NCBI GenBank assembly: GCA_026394775.1
Contig: JAPLZY010000031.1
Location: 1-33,684 of the forward strand
Origin: Candidatus Zambryskiibacteriota bacterium
GTDB lineage: Bacteria; Patescibacteriota; Minisyncoccia; Phycocordibacterales; DATDWN01
DNA: 33,684 bases
Reading direction: 5' to 3'
Shown here: positions 1 to 9,336 of the stretch, one piece after another
Position numbering within the stretch: the stretch's first letter is position 1
Layout: the number at the start of each line of letters is the position of its first letter
The notes under the pieces: model-generated
The model's input: the letters and a program-made list of their open reading frames with translations, nothing else
The model's database searches: none
What the model was told of the DNA's origin: nothing
Translations under genes and position numbers: made by a program

Positions 1-99
1 CATTCTCAACTTAATCCTCTGATTTTAAAGAAAGAAATTGAACGATTGAAAACCTCGATGTATGATATCCAAAGGAAACTCGGTGGACCTCAGATCTAA
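1..99 (+). CDS. C-terminal fragment of an unidentified protein (…HSQLNPLILKKEIERLKTSMYDIQRKLGGPQI*)
   Basis: Open frame 1 from the window edge to TAA at 97-99; 5' end lies outside the window. Confidence 0.5.
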   Translation, partial: HSQLNPLILKKEIERLKTSMYDIQRKLGGPQI

Positions 100-160
100 T
101 CAGTTGGGTAACAGTTAATTATTATCTATTACGGAGAAGACTGGGTTAGATTAAGGTAGC

Positions 161-235
161 AGGATTAAAGATTAAGGAATGGGAAACGAGTCTTTTTCTT
201 ATTCATTAATCCTCAATCTTTAATCATTAATCTTC
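161..235. repeat. Imperfect palindromic repeat, copy 1 (overlaps the prfA stop codon)
   Basis: ggattaaagattaaggaatgggaa…attcattaatcctcaatctttaatcattaatctt; reverse complement of the 1211-1278 element. Confidence 0.75.
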
Positions 236-1198
236 CCCCTCTGTTCCTTCCACAGCCTCCCCGTTAAAGTCCTTAAAAGCCTCTAAAACAGGCTCTATTT
301 CTCCTGCCAGGATCTTGGTGATATTGTGCCAAGAAACTCGAATACGATGGTCTGTAATACGGTCTTGGAGGATATTGTATGTACGTATCTTCTCAGAACG
401 GTCAGCTGTTCCCACCTGGTCTTTACGGTCAGCTGAGTACTTCTTAGCCTCCTGCTCGTCTTTGAGGACCTGGAGCTTTGCAGTCAAAATAGAGAGAGCC
501 TTTTCTCGGTTTTTAAGCTGACTTCGCTCTGCCGTAGAACGCACGTCGAGCCCTGTTGGTTTGTGGATAATACGCACCGCAGTTTCCACCTTGTTTACGT
601 TTTGCCCTCCCGCTCCTCCTGAACGAGAAAACTCCATCTCGAGGTCAGTTGGATTTATATAAATATTTGTTTTTTTTCGTACTGGAAGTATCGCGACAGA
701 GGCGGTAGAGGTGTGCACACGGCCCATTTTTTCTGTTGCAGGCACTCTCTGAACTCGGTGCACTCCTGTCTCATATCTCAAGAGCTTGTAGACATCTTTC
801 CCTCTAATCTCAAATGCCGCTTCTTTGTAGCCACCTACAGCACTTCGAGACTCATCTACCACAGCCATACTCCAACCCCTGATCTCTGCGTATCGAGCGT
901 ACATACGAGCAAGCTCCTCTGCAAAAAGTGATGCTTCTTCCCCTCCCGCTCCTGCTCTTACTTCCAAGATAATTTCATTAGGGAATTCTTCTTCTTTTTT
1001 CTCTACCTCAATAATCTCTTTCATTTGAGACATCAGTGCATCCTTCTGGGCATCAATATTTGCTCGTTCAGTTTTTACCATTTCGGCCATGCTCGGGTCA
1101 GCTTCGAATACAGCAAGTTCCTCCCCATCTTTCTGGAGCTTTGAATACATCTCATAGAGATATGCTGTTTTTGAGTTTTCTTTAAACTGATCGTCCAT
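227..1198 (-). CDS. prfA: Peptide chain release factor 1
   Basis: GGQ motif ([18 protein letters not shown]) and RF1-type PxT region ([18 protein letters not shown]). Confidence 0.95.
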   Translation of the reverse strand: MDDQFKENSKTAYLYEMYSKLQKDGEELAVFEADPSMAEMVKTERANIDAQKDALMSQMKEIIEVEKKEEEFPNEIILEVRAGAGGEEASLFAEELARMYARYAEIRGWSMAVVDESRSAVGGYKEAAFEIRGKDVYKLLRYETGVHRVQRVPATEKMGRVHTSTASVAILPVRKKTNIYINPTDLEMEFSRSGGAGGQNVNKVETAVRIIHKPTGLDVRSTAERSQLKNREKALSILTAKLQVLKDEQEAKKYSADRKDQVGTADRSEKIRTYNILQDRITDHRIRVSWHNITKILAGEIEPVLEAFKDFNGEAVEGTEGED

Positions 1199-1210
1199 AA
1201 GTAGAGACTT

Positions 1211-1278
1211 GAGATTAAAGATTAAGGATTAATGAATAAAGACACAGGATTATTTCCCATTCCTTAATCTTTAATCTT
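1211..1278. repeat. Imperfect palindromic repeat, copy 2, inverted relative to copy 1
   Basis: gagattaaagattaaggattaatgaat…tcccattccttaatctttaatctt matches copy 1 in inverted orientation. Confidence 0.75.
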
Positions 1279-1304
1279 ATTACTTTAATCACTCAAAGAA
1301 AAGC

Positions 1305-1565
1305 TTAGCTATTCTTTGAAGCCTTTGCCTGCTTTGCCTTAAAGCGTTCTACACGTCCAGCGGTGTCGAGTGACTTTTCGTTTCCAGTATAAAAAGGGTG
1401 AGATGCGCTTGAGATTTCAACTCGAGATACAGGATATTCTTTGCCGTCTTTAGCGATCCCTTTCTCTGTAGTCTTTACAGTAGACGCGATAATAAACTCA
1501 ACACTGTTTGAGTTGTCGATAAACAAAACGTCTCGATAATTTGTAGGATGGATGTCTTTTTTCAT
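1305..1565 (-). CDS. rpmE: 50S ribosomal protein L31 (type B-like)
   Basis: MKKDIHPTNYRDVLFID…SRVEISSASHPFYTG is typical of L31. Confidence 0.92.
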   Translation of the reverse strand: MKKDIHPTNYRDVLFIDNSNSVEFIIASTVKTTEKGIAKDGKEYPVSRVEISSASHPFYTGNEKSLDTAGRVERFKAKQAKASKNS

Positions 1566-1672
1566 TGCCCGAATACTCTACCAAGAATTCTCGTTTTTTG
1601 CAACTCTCCGTAGTAGAGGGGTTTACGTCACTTCTTGTTTCCCAAAATCGTCCTCGCCTTTTATCAACCAAA

Positions 1673-1756
1673 GCGCAATTTTCTCTGCCTTACCGCAAAC
1701 TCCCTCTGGTCGGTCCTGAGTACAGGACTTAGTGCTCACGGCTAGAGAAAATTGCT
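1673..1756 (-). other. Candidate structured element upstream of rpmE (long stem plus inner hairpin)
   Basis: GCAATTTTCTCTGCC (675-689 within the 1.6-1.7 kb block, i.e. 1675-1689) pairs with GGC-t-AGAGAAAATTGC (1740-1755) with one bulge; inner GTCCTG-AGTA-CAGGAC (1713-1728). Confidence 0.5.
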
Positions 1757-1882
1757 GCTGTTTGAACTAAAAGCCTGCGAATGCTTTTGAAAAGCAAGAA
1801 GATGAACTAAATGTAGGTGAGTGGAGGCTGTGCAATGTTGTTTGAAAATTGTATTTTCGCCCTGATGCTTATAAAACAAAAA

Positions 1883-1919
1883 CCCCGTCCAAACAGGCAC
1901 GGGGCTTGTTTGGACGGGG
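1883..1919 (-). terminator. Rho-independent terminator downstream of the 196-aa gene
   Basis: 13-bp perfect stem CCCCGTCCAAACA/TGTTTGGACGGGG followed on the minus strand by TTTTTGTTTT. Confidence 0.85.
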
Positions 1920-1926
1920 TACTGCA

Positions 1927-2517
1927 CTACTTAGTCGAATCTATCACGGTGTACATTCTCTTGATGAAATGTCGCTGGACGACGATAGTACTAATCGCTC
2001 TTTGTAACCACAATCCTTCAATACAATGATCAGTTTCAAACACAAGTTGATTACTGTCTCGTCCAACCCAACGATCATTGTATGGAGGGTAGCGCTTTGC
2101 GACAGCGACAATCTCGGCCGGATGAATGCCCAACTGGGTGATACGAATATTGATAATCTTTATCATCCGCTCACCTACCTGCTCCATGATAGCCTGCCTA
2201 TCAAAATCCCCCTGTGGTACATCCTTCAGACCAGAAACAAGTCCAACCTTAATGAGATCATGCTCGTCATAGCAGGTAAAGCAATCTTTACCCAACCACT
2301 CGAAGAATTCTTTCACAGCTTCGACTGTCGGCATCTTGTCGATGTCGATCTTGTGTTTTTCAATAGCCGCTATGTGTGGCGCAAGTGACATCACGATCTT
2401 GAAAGCTCTCTCACTCTGAGCAAGAGAACCCCAAAAGTGAGAGTCTGCAGCAACCTTACGGCCAGTGATTACTGCCTCATGAAGAACACCGAGATCTTTT
2501 CCAAAATCTAAAGCCAT
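1927..2517 (-). CDS. Hypothetical protein, 196 aa
   Basis: ORF with a strong SD (GCAGGAGGTAATTTGAAATG), consensus promoter upstream and strong terminator downstream. Confidence 0.75.
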   Translation of the reverse strand: MALDFGKDLGVLHEAVITGRKVAADSHFWGSLAQSERAFKIVMSLAPHIAAIEKHKIDIDKMPTVEAVKEFFEWLGKDCFTCYDEHDLIKVGLVSGLKDVPQGDFDRQAIMEQVGERMIKIINIRITQLGIHPAEIVAVAKRYPPYNDRWVGRDSNQLVFETDHCIEGLWLQRAISTIVVQRHFIKRMYTVIDSTK

Positions 2518-2605
2518 TTCAAATTACCTCCTGCGACACACTCCATTTCTGGGACACACCGCAGCCTACTGTTTAAGGCACAGTCGCCAAATTATTTCCA
2601 AAAAA

Positions 2606-2635
2606 ATTATAACACATTCAATACAACAGTGTCAA
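2606..2635 (-). promoter_or_regulatory. Consensus sigma70-type promoter for the 196-aa gene
   Basis: Minus strand TTGACA (2630-2635) - 18 nt - TATAAT (2606-2611). Confidence 0.7.
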
Positions 2636-2827
2636 ATTATACTAAACTTTAACTTAAGACTCTTTTTGGTAAAGATACAATACACTCGGATCGTGGTATT
2701 TACAGGTTGGAAATTGCCTCAGATACTAGGCGCATAATAATTTTGAGGTGAGGCGTACTAATGTACGATGAGCATCAAAATTTGATATGCAACAACGTAG
2801 ATGAGGTGATTTTACGAGCTGTTAACG

Positions 2828-4192
2828 TTAAAAATTCAAAGGGTCGATCATCGTTTCCTGGATGTTCTTCGCCTTCGCCATCACCTGATTCCCATAAAAA
2901 GCATTCGCTGGTTTGTTCCAGTTCCCTCCTGCATAGTACCTCAGTGCCGCTGTTCGCTCTGCTGTGTAGGCTTGGCTTCCTGCTCCTAAGTCAGTAAGGA
3001 AAAGTGATGATGCCATAAACGCATCTTCTGCATTCCACGGGTTTGCTATGCTTTTTCCGAGTGCTTTAGCCACTCTTGGTGCATAAGACTCCCATGTCGT
3101 AGGGATAAACTGAGATGGACCCATCGCACCTCCCCAACCCACCCCTCCAATCTGACATGAGAGCACTCGATCACGCGGACCAATACCCAAAGACTCTACA
3201 ATACGCAAAAATGCACTTTCATCATCACGTCTTGAAAGACCTGCTTTAATATCATCAGGTCCAGGCATAATAGCCTGCCACTGTTTTTCTATTGGACTGT
3301 CTGGCTTATTACATGCCCCGAGGTTTTTCCCGAGATTCGTCTCTTGGGTTAAAATAGCAAGAAGAAACGCAGGTCTGATACCTGTCGCTTTCTCTGCTTC
3401 CAGTGCGTATTGATAGGCAGTACCAAAAGGGATCGCTGCAGTGTCACGCAATGCAAAAAGTGCTGCACGTATTTCAGCAGCTTTCTTCTGCCGTTCTTTG
3501 ATCACTTGTTCGTAGCTTTTTTCTTGGGTCTTGTTTACCGTGATCAAATACTGCTTTTCTTTTTCATTTTTCTCTACCCGACTTTTTTCAGCTTCAATAG
3601 TGGCTTTAATGTCTGCCTCTTCGTTTCTCTTTTTTGACAAAAGTTCACGCTCTTTTTCTGTCAGATTTTTTGTCTCTCTAATAGTATCAAGAAGCTCCTT
3701 AAGTGACCTGTTTATCGTGCGAAACGAATCTGCATCACTAAAAAATTCTGATAAATCTTTCTTTGCTAAAATAACTTCAGGGAGTGTGTACGAGTCTATC
3801 TCATGAGTTTTACGCAACAGCTGTGCCAAAGAATCTTGGCTGTTTCCTATCTTTTCTTCAAGCGTTACTATGGCCCTGTTTTTTCCATCAATATCGAGCC
3901 TTAGTTTTTCGATCGCTATATTTCTTTTTTTAATAAAAGCTTTCGCCTCGTTAATTTTAGCATTTAAAATACTCGCCTCTTTCTGTAAAGACGCCGTGCC
4001 TTTTTTAGTATTATTTAAAACATCTTGCCATTTGGCAATATCACGCTCTGTTGCTTCGAGCTCTATTTTCCACTGTGCTTCTTGAGCCGCCACCTCTTCT
4101 GGTGTTTTTTGTTGTGCGGAAACAAAAACGGGAAAAAAGCCTGAGAACGCAAAAACAGAGAAACAAAGTAAGGTGATGGATTTAAATTTCAT
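2828..4192 (-). CDS. Secreted murein lytic transglycosylase (MltB/SLT-like domain) with N-terminal coiled coil
   Basis: Signal peptide MKFKSITLLCFSVFAFSGFFPVFVSAQ, long coiled coil, then GWGGAMGPSQFIPTTWESY and NPWNAEDAFMASSLFLTDLGA. Start moved to the internal Met at 4192 (ORF track 4288). Confidence 0.85.
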   Translation of the reverse strand: MKFKSITLLCFSVFAFSGFFPVFVSAQQKTPEEVAAQEAQWKIELEATERDIAKWQDVLNNTKKGTASLQKEASILNAKINEAKAFIKKRNIAIEKLRLDIDGKNRAIVTLEEKIGNSQDSLAQLLRKTHEIDSYTLPEVILAKKDLSEFFSDADSFRTINRSLKELLDTIRETKNLTEKERELLSKKRNEEADIKATIEAEKSRVEKNEKEKQYLITVNKTQEKSYEQVIKERQKKAAEIRAALFALRDTAAIPFGTAYQYALEAEKATGIRPAFLLAILTQETNLGKNLGACNKPDSPIEKQWQAIMPGPDDIKAGLSRRDDESAFLRIVESLGIGPRDRVLSCQIGGVGWGGAMGPSQFIPTTWESYAPRVAKALGKSIANPWNAEDAFMASSLFLTDLGAGSQAYTAERTAALRYYAGGNWNKPANAFYGNQVMAKAKNIQETMIDPLNF

Positions 4193-4286
4193 AGATTTAA
4201 GTGGTTGAAACAAAGAATACAGACAAGAGAGAAGAAGAAAACAACCAAGCTCTATTATACACCAACCCATAAGCCTGGTCGATAGC

Positions 4287-4316
4287 AAAAAAGAGCCTTT
4301 CTAGGAGCTCTTTTTT
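4287..4316 (-). terminator. Terminator downstream of rplY
   Basis: AAAAAAGAGC…GCTCTTTTTT perfect inverted repeat. Confidence 0.75.
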
Positions 4317-4339
4317 GATTAGATTGAGATCTATTGAAA

Positions 4340-4984
4340 TTATTCTGCGGAAGCACCTTCTTCGTCTTCTTTTTTACCTTTTTTCGCTACTTCAATAGTT
4401 GAGAGATCTGGAGCTGCTACTGGTTCATCCACCTCTTCTGCTTTTGGAGCAGATACTGACACAACCACATCTTCTGAACTATCTACGAGCGTTACTCCAT
4501 TTGGCAACACAAGGTCTGATGCGAGTATTTGTGAATCAAAATCAACAAGTGAAGAAATATCGATAGAAATGTCGTGTGGTAGGTTTTCAGGTGAGGCTTC
4601 GATATTTACTTCATGCATCACTTTAACCAAGTTACCTCCAAGATCTTTAACCGCAGGACTCACACCAACAAAGATAAGTGGAATAGATACTTCGATTTTT
4701 TTACCTTTTTCGAATACATAAAAGTCTGCATGCCGAGGCATCTCAGAAACTGGGTGAACATCGACATCATGAATCAATACATCTATCTTTCCCAAAGATC
4801 CAGATAAAGACACAACACTTGACTCACCAGCCTGTTTCCAAGTTTTAATAAACTCACTTGTCTTAACAGCCACAGATGTAGTGGCTTGTTTTTTACCATA
4901 AAATACCGCAGGAATATAGCCTGTTTCTCGCAAGCTTGTACTATCCCCAACGTCTTTTCGTTCGATGTAATTAAGAGTTATCAT
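4340..4984 (-). CDS. rplY: 50S ribosomal protein L25/general stress protein Ctc
   Basis: N-terminal L25 pattern (LRETGYIPAVFYGKK…VHPVSEMPRHADFYVF) plus Ctc C-terminal domain. Confidence 0.9.
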   Translation of the reverse strand: MITLNYIERKDVGDSTSLRETGYIPAVFYGKKQATTSVAVKTSEFIKTWKQAGESSVVSLSGSLGKIDVLIHDVDVHPVSEMPRHADFYVFEKGKKIEVSIPLIFVGVSPAVKDLGGNLVKVMHEVNIEASPENLPHDISIDISSLVDFDSQILASDLVLPNGVTLVDSSEDVVVSVSAPKAEEVDEPVAAPDLSTIEVAKKGKKEDEEGASAE

Positions 4985-5035
4985 AGGGCCAATTATACAG
5001 AAAAATAGAGTTTATGCAAGAGTTACTAGAGTGTA

Positions 5036-5578
5036 CTACCAAGTTACTCCTGCTCCACGGTAAATTTTCCAAGACCATATTCCTGCACCATCAACAATTG
5101 AAGCATTTGAGCCACCATCTCGAGCCGGATCAACAAGCTCTGGATATGTGCTATAGGTAAAAGGGGATGTTCGCAAATCAGCAACATCATGGTCTAAAAG
5201 TGCGTAATTTACCCCATCTGATGCATATAAGTAACAACTTGTATTCGCTGCTTTATCCATTCCTGGGTCACTTGGCATATTACTCATATAGTTTGGAACA
5301 AGTCCCGGGATCACAGCACTTGGCGCATATCCACCCCAAGCAGAGCATTCACTTCTCCAAAATCCGGATGTTGTTGGGTACGATTTGCTTACCGCATAAT
5401 AAAATTCTAATGCATTTTGAATATTCTTTATATCTGTCACGCGTTTTGAAACACGAGCTCTTTCCTGAGACTGGGCAAATGATGAAAACGTAACTGCACT
5501 CAAAAGCCCAATGATTGCTATTGAAACGAGAAGTTCTACTATAGTAAAACCTTTTTTTAAGTTATTTTTTTGAAACAT
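5036..5578 (-). CDS. Type IV pilin-like (prepilin) protein
   Basis: Class III signal peptide KKGFTIVELLVSIAIIGLLSAV. Confidence 0.88.
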   Translation of the reverse strand: MFQKNNLKKGFTIVELLVSIAIIGLLSAVTFSSFAQSQERARVSKRVTDIKNIQNALEFYYAVSKSYPTTSGFWRSECSAWGGYAPSAVIPGLVPNYMSNMPSDPGMDKAANTSCYLYASDGVNYALLDHDVADLRTSPFTYSTYPELVDPARDGGSNASIVDGAGIWSWKIYRGAGVTW

Positions 5579-5590
5579 GTATTTTTAATA

Positions 5591-6136
5591 CTACCACACC
5601 CGTGCTCCAGGTGAAGAAACTTTCCATGCCCACACTCCTGCACCATCAACAATCGAAGTGCTCGAGCCACCATCTCGAGCTGGGTCAACAAGCTCTGGAT
5701 ATTTTAAGTAAGTTGCTCCAGAATTTCCCGCTTCAAGCTCAGTAACCCAGTGATCTAAAAGTGCATAGTCAGTACCGTTTGAAGCATAAATGTAGCAATT
5801 GCTGTTTGAGTTGGCCGCAGTTTGAGGATCAACAGGTATTGTATTTATATATGCTGGAGCAAGGCCAGGAATAACTGCATTAGGACTCAGTCCTCCCCAA
5901 GCTGGACAGACACTTGACCATGTTTGACCAACAGATACTGGATACGACTTATTGTTTGCATAATACCTCTCAAGAGCACCTTGAACCTGTTTCAAATCTG
6001 CTATTCGCTGCAACACACGAGCACTTTTTCTTGTACCTGCAACACCAGAAAGCACAAGAGTCGACAAAAGCATGATAATAGAGATGGAAACCATCAGCTC
6101 TACAAGAGTAAAACCTTTTGTGCGTAGTTTAAACAT
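5591..6136 (-). CDS. Type IV pilin-like (prepilin) protein, paralog of the adjacent gene
   Basis: TKGFTLVELMVSISIIMLLSTLVLSG; C-terminus near-identical to 5036..5578. Confidence 0.88.
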   Translation of the reverse strand: MFKLRTKGFTLVELMVSISIIMLLSTLVLSGVAGTRKSARVLQRIADLKQVQGALERYYANNKSYPVSVGQTWSSVCPAWGGLSPNAVIPGLAPAYINTIPVDPQTAANSNSNCYIYASNGTDYALLDHWVTELEAGNSGATYLKYPELVDPARDGGSSTSIVDGAGVWAWKVSSPGARVW

Positions 6137-6372
6137 TAGCGTTGCGAGGTCGGTGCATTTTTAAATGCTTTATCTATTTGTTCTTGAGAGACTGTAGAGG
6201 AAGTGGTCTTAAAATTCTGATACGCAAGCACAAATGTAATTGCAAAAACAACAACAGCTATAAAAAAAAGTACAGTTTTTGCTTGTTGTGCGTCTTTTGC
6301 CAAACCAAGACGCATAACTAATACACCCAACACACCCGCTTCTTCTTGATTTGAATATTGTTGATTATTCAT
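6136..6372 (-). CDS. Small single-TM protein in the pilin operon
   Basis: MNNQQYSNQEEAGVLGV…TVLFFIAVVVFAITFVLAYQNF; stop overlaps the pilin start (TAATG). Start refined to 6372. Confidence 0.65.
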   Translation of the reverse strand: MNNQQYSNQEEAGVLGVLVMRLGLAKDAQQAKTVLFFIAVVVFAITFVLAYQNFKTTSSTVSQEQIDKAFKNAPTSQR

Positions 6373-6453
6373 GATGAACTCAGTATACACCACAATGCAG
6401 CACTCTTTCTATGTAGTTTTCCACTTTTTTTGTATGCAATCCTTTGGAACAGC

Positions 6454-7425
6454 CTACACCTTAACAGCATTTTTTGGTTCTCTGCCTTCAAAAAAGTCTA
6501 TAATATTAGTTACAGCCAGCACGGCCATCTCGTCACGAGCTTTTACGGTAGCAGATGCAATATGCGGAGTAAGAACTACGTTTGAAAGTTCAGAGAGGCC
6601 AAGAGCAAGTGACGGCTCATGTTCGAATACATCGAGACCTGCTCCGGCAATGACTTTGTTTTTTAGTGCATCAACAAGCGCTTCCTCGTCGACTACTGGT
6701 CCACGAGCAGTGTTAATGAGAAATGCTGTTTTCTTCATCAGAGAAAGTCTCTCTTTATTGATAAGATGATGTGTTGTATCCATAAGTGGCACATGGAGAG
6801 AGACAATATCAGCAATAGGTAAAATACTATCTATTGAGTCATAGAAAGTTGCATTCAAATCTTTTTCAAACATTTCATTTCTCACCACATCGTAGTAGGC
6901 AATATTCATTCCAAAGCCTTTACCTAAAATATGACCTGCTCGATAGCCAATTCGCCCTCCACCGATAATAGCTACAGTCTTATTTTCAAGATCAGTCCCC
7001 ATCAAAAGCATCGGGTCCCAGCCTTTATACTTCCCCGCTCTTACATAGGTATCACCCTCTACAATGCGTCCTGTGAGCGCCAAGAGGAGTGCCACTGTGT
7101 GCTCACCTACTGTGTCAGCGAGTGCTCCGGGAGTATTTGTAATAGTAATGCCCCTCTCTTTTGCACCAGGTAAGTTTATATTATTGAAACCAACCGCATA
7201 GTTTGCAAATATTTTAGCAGTAGGTACGGCATCAAATACTTCTTTATCAATTTGATCAGTCAGGAGAGAAAGTACTGCATCGTATGGTTTCAGAGAAACC
7301 ACATGGATCAATTCTTCTTTTGTAAGAATTCTATTTTCTAGATTGATATCTACTTCATATCCCTTTTCTTTCAACATACTGATACCGATTTCCGGGATTC
7401 TCCGTGTTATGTAGACTTTTTTCAT
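6454..7425 (-). CDS. D-isomer-specific 2-hydroxyacid dehydrogenase (glyoxylate/hydroxypyruvate reductase family)
   Basis: NAD-binding IGGGRIGYRAG, NTARGPVVDEEALVDAL, HIASAT. Confidence 0.9.
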   Translation of the reverse strand: MKKVYITRRIPEIGISMLKEKGYEVDINLENRILTKEELIHVVSLKPYDAVLSLLTDQIDKEVFDAVPTAKIFANYAVGFNNINLPGAKERGITITNTPGALADTVGEHTVALLLALTGRIVEGDTYVRAGKYKGWDPMLLMGTDLENKTVAIIGGGRIGYRAGHILGKGFGMNIAYYDVVRNEMFEKDLNATFYDSIDSILPIADIVSLHVPLMDTTHHLINKERLSLMKKTAFLINTARGPVVDEEALVDALKNKVIAGAGLDVFEHEPSLALGLSELSNVVLTPHIASATVKARDEMAVLAVTNIIDFFEGREPKNAVKV

Positions 7426-7441
7426 AAAGCGTCTGTTGAGA

Positions 7442-8308
7442 TTAAAGATTATTAAACATGCGAAGCTTTGCTTCAGCTACAGTTTGCACCTCTTTAACAG
7501 CTTGTCGTAAAAATTTGTATGGGGCTACTTCGTCCGGGTTTTCCTGAAGAGCGAGCTGTAGGCCTTTTTTGTAAGCAACACGGATCTCAGTGTTAATATG
7601 TACAATAGAAACACCGTTAGCAATCGCTTGTTTAAAGTCTTCTTCTGAATTTCCTGAACCTCCATGAAGTACTAGCGGCACCCCTACAGCTTCTTTAATA
7701 CTCTTTACAACGTCGATACGGAGCTTTGGGTCAACACCTCCACGGAGCATACCGTGCACATTACCTACTGCTGGTGCAAGCATGTCGATACCAGTAAGCT
7801 CTATAAATTCTTTTGCTTTCGAAGGTGAAGTAAGTGAAGCGTCATCAAAAGACACACCTTCAGGGATTTCATCCAAAATTTTGGATGATTGACCGATAAA
7901 ACCAAGCTCACCTTCAACAAGTACATCACGACCGCATGCCCGTGCATAATCAACGCATTGTTTTGCCAAGCGTACGTTTTCTTCAAATGAAATATTAGCG
8001 CCATCAAAGATCACTGAGTCATAGCCAGCGTCGATCACTTCTTTAACACGCTCAAATGAATACGTGTGATCGGCATTGAGGAAAATAGGATAGTCGTATT
8101 CTTTTTGTATCGAATCAACAAGAGCTTTTACCTGTCGCACACCCATAAAATCTCTTTCACCTTCTGAGACCCCGATAATAACAGGGACATTCAAAGACTG
8201 CGCTGCTCGAAACACTCCCCAGAGTCCCTCAAGGTTTGAAATATTAAAATGTCCGATGGCTACTTTTTTTTCTTCTGCTTCCTGTACTGCTTCTCGTAAT
8301 GTTTTCAT
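7442..8308 (-). CDS. fba: Class II fructose-bisphosphate aldolase family protein
   Basis: NADHTYSFERVKEVIDAGYDSVIFDGA, VHGMLRGG, PLVLHGGSGNSEEDF. Start refined to 8308. Confidence 0.92.
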   Translation of the reverse strand: MKTLREAVQEAEEKKVAIGHFNISNLEGLWGVFRAAQSLNVPVIIGVSEGERDFMGVRQVKALVDSIQKEYDYPIFLNADHTYSFERVKEVIDAGYDSVIFDGANISFEENVRLAKQCVDYARACGRDVLVEGELGFIGQSSKILDEIPEGVSFDDASLTSPSKAKEFIELTGIDMLAPAVGNVHGMLRGGVDPKLRIDVVKSIKEAVGVPLVLHGGSGNSEEDFKQAIANGVSIVHINTEIRVAYKKGLQLALQENPDEVAPYKFLRQAVKEVQTVAEAKLRMFNNL

Positions 8309-8352
8309 CTCAGTATTGTAGCATAGTAAAAATTCTCTGCTATACTGTTTGT

Positions 8353-9336
8353 ATGAAAAATATTGATATCTTAGCAATTGGAGACATCGTTACCGATGCA
8401 TTTATTAAAATTAAAGAAGCAACAGTTACCTGTGAAGTGGATCATAAAAACTGCAAACTCTGCGTTGCGTTTGGAGAAAAAATCCCCTATGAATCTGTTG
8501 ATGTTTTAAAAGCAGTGGGTAACAGTGCAAATGCAGCCGTATCCGCAAGTCGTCTTGGCCTCTCTTCAGCACTTCTTTCGTATGTAGGAGATGATATGGA
8601 TGGAAAAGACTGTATCCTTGAGCTTGAGAAAAATAATGTCATTACCGATTATGTTCGCACTGAAAAAGGAAAAAAGACCAACTACCATTATGTACTCTGG
8701 TACGACGTTGAGCGCACAATCCTCATCAAACACGAACAGTTTAGCTATAGTCTAGGAGATATTGCTGCCCCACGTTTTATTTACCTTTCTTCTCTTGGAG
8801 AAAACTCCCTCCCTTTTCACACTGAAATCGTAGAGTTTGTAAAAAACAATCCTGAAACAAAGCTTGCATTCCAACCAGGTACATTCCAAATTAAACTTGG
8901 TAAAGATGCACTTAAAGAAGTGTATGCTCACACCGAAGTATTTTTCTGTAATGTAGAGGAAGCTCAGAAAATCCTTTCTGTCACATCGAGAGATATAAAA
9001 TCTCTTATGAAGAGCATAGGAGAATTAGGACCAAAATATGTTTTTATTACCGATGGTATCGAAGGTGCCTACGCATACGACGGCACAGAATACTGGTTTA
9101 TGCCCGTATTTCCACACACACCTTTTGAACGCACTGGCGCAGGAGATGCATTTGCATCTACTGTAGTTTCAGCTCTCCTTCTTGGACTTTCAACCAAAGA
9201 AGCACTCATGTGGGGACCAATCAACTCAATGTCAGTAGTGCAACAGGTAGGTGCGCAGAAGGGACTTCTTTCAAGAGAAGCTCTCGAAGAGCATTTAAAG
9301 AATGCGCCAGACACTTACAAAGCTCAACAAATATAA
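8353..9336 (+). CDS. PfkB-family sugar kinase
   Basis: RTGAGDAFASTVV catalytic signature, NSANAAVSASRLG, VFITDG. Start refined to 8353. Confidence 0.9.
   Translation: MKNIDILAIGDIVTDAFIKIKEATVTCEVDHKNCKLCVAFGEKIPYESVDVLKAVGNSANAAVSASRLGLSSALLSYVGDDMDGKDCILELEKNNVITDYVRTEKGKKTNYHYVLWYDVERTILIKHEQFSYSLGDIAAPRFIYLSSLGENSLPFHTEIVEFVKNNPETKLAFQPGTFQIKLGKDALKEVYAHTEVFFCNVEEAQKILSVTSRDIKSLMKSIGELGPKYVFITDGIEGAYAYDGTEYWFMPVFPHTPFERTGAGDAFASTVVSALLLGLSTKEALMWGPINSMSVVQQVGAQKGLLSREALEEHLKNAPDTYKAQQI

Noticed and set aside
1660-1760. tRNA-like fold upstream of rpmE
   Set aside because: No cloverleaf, T-loop (GTTCRA) or CCA-like acceptor organisation could be assigned.
1742-2388. ORFs 1742..1927 (-), 1817..2029 (+) and 2026..2388 (+)
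   Set aside because: They run through the terminator or antisense to the 196-aa gene and show no protein-like features.
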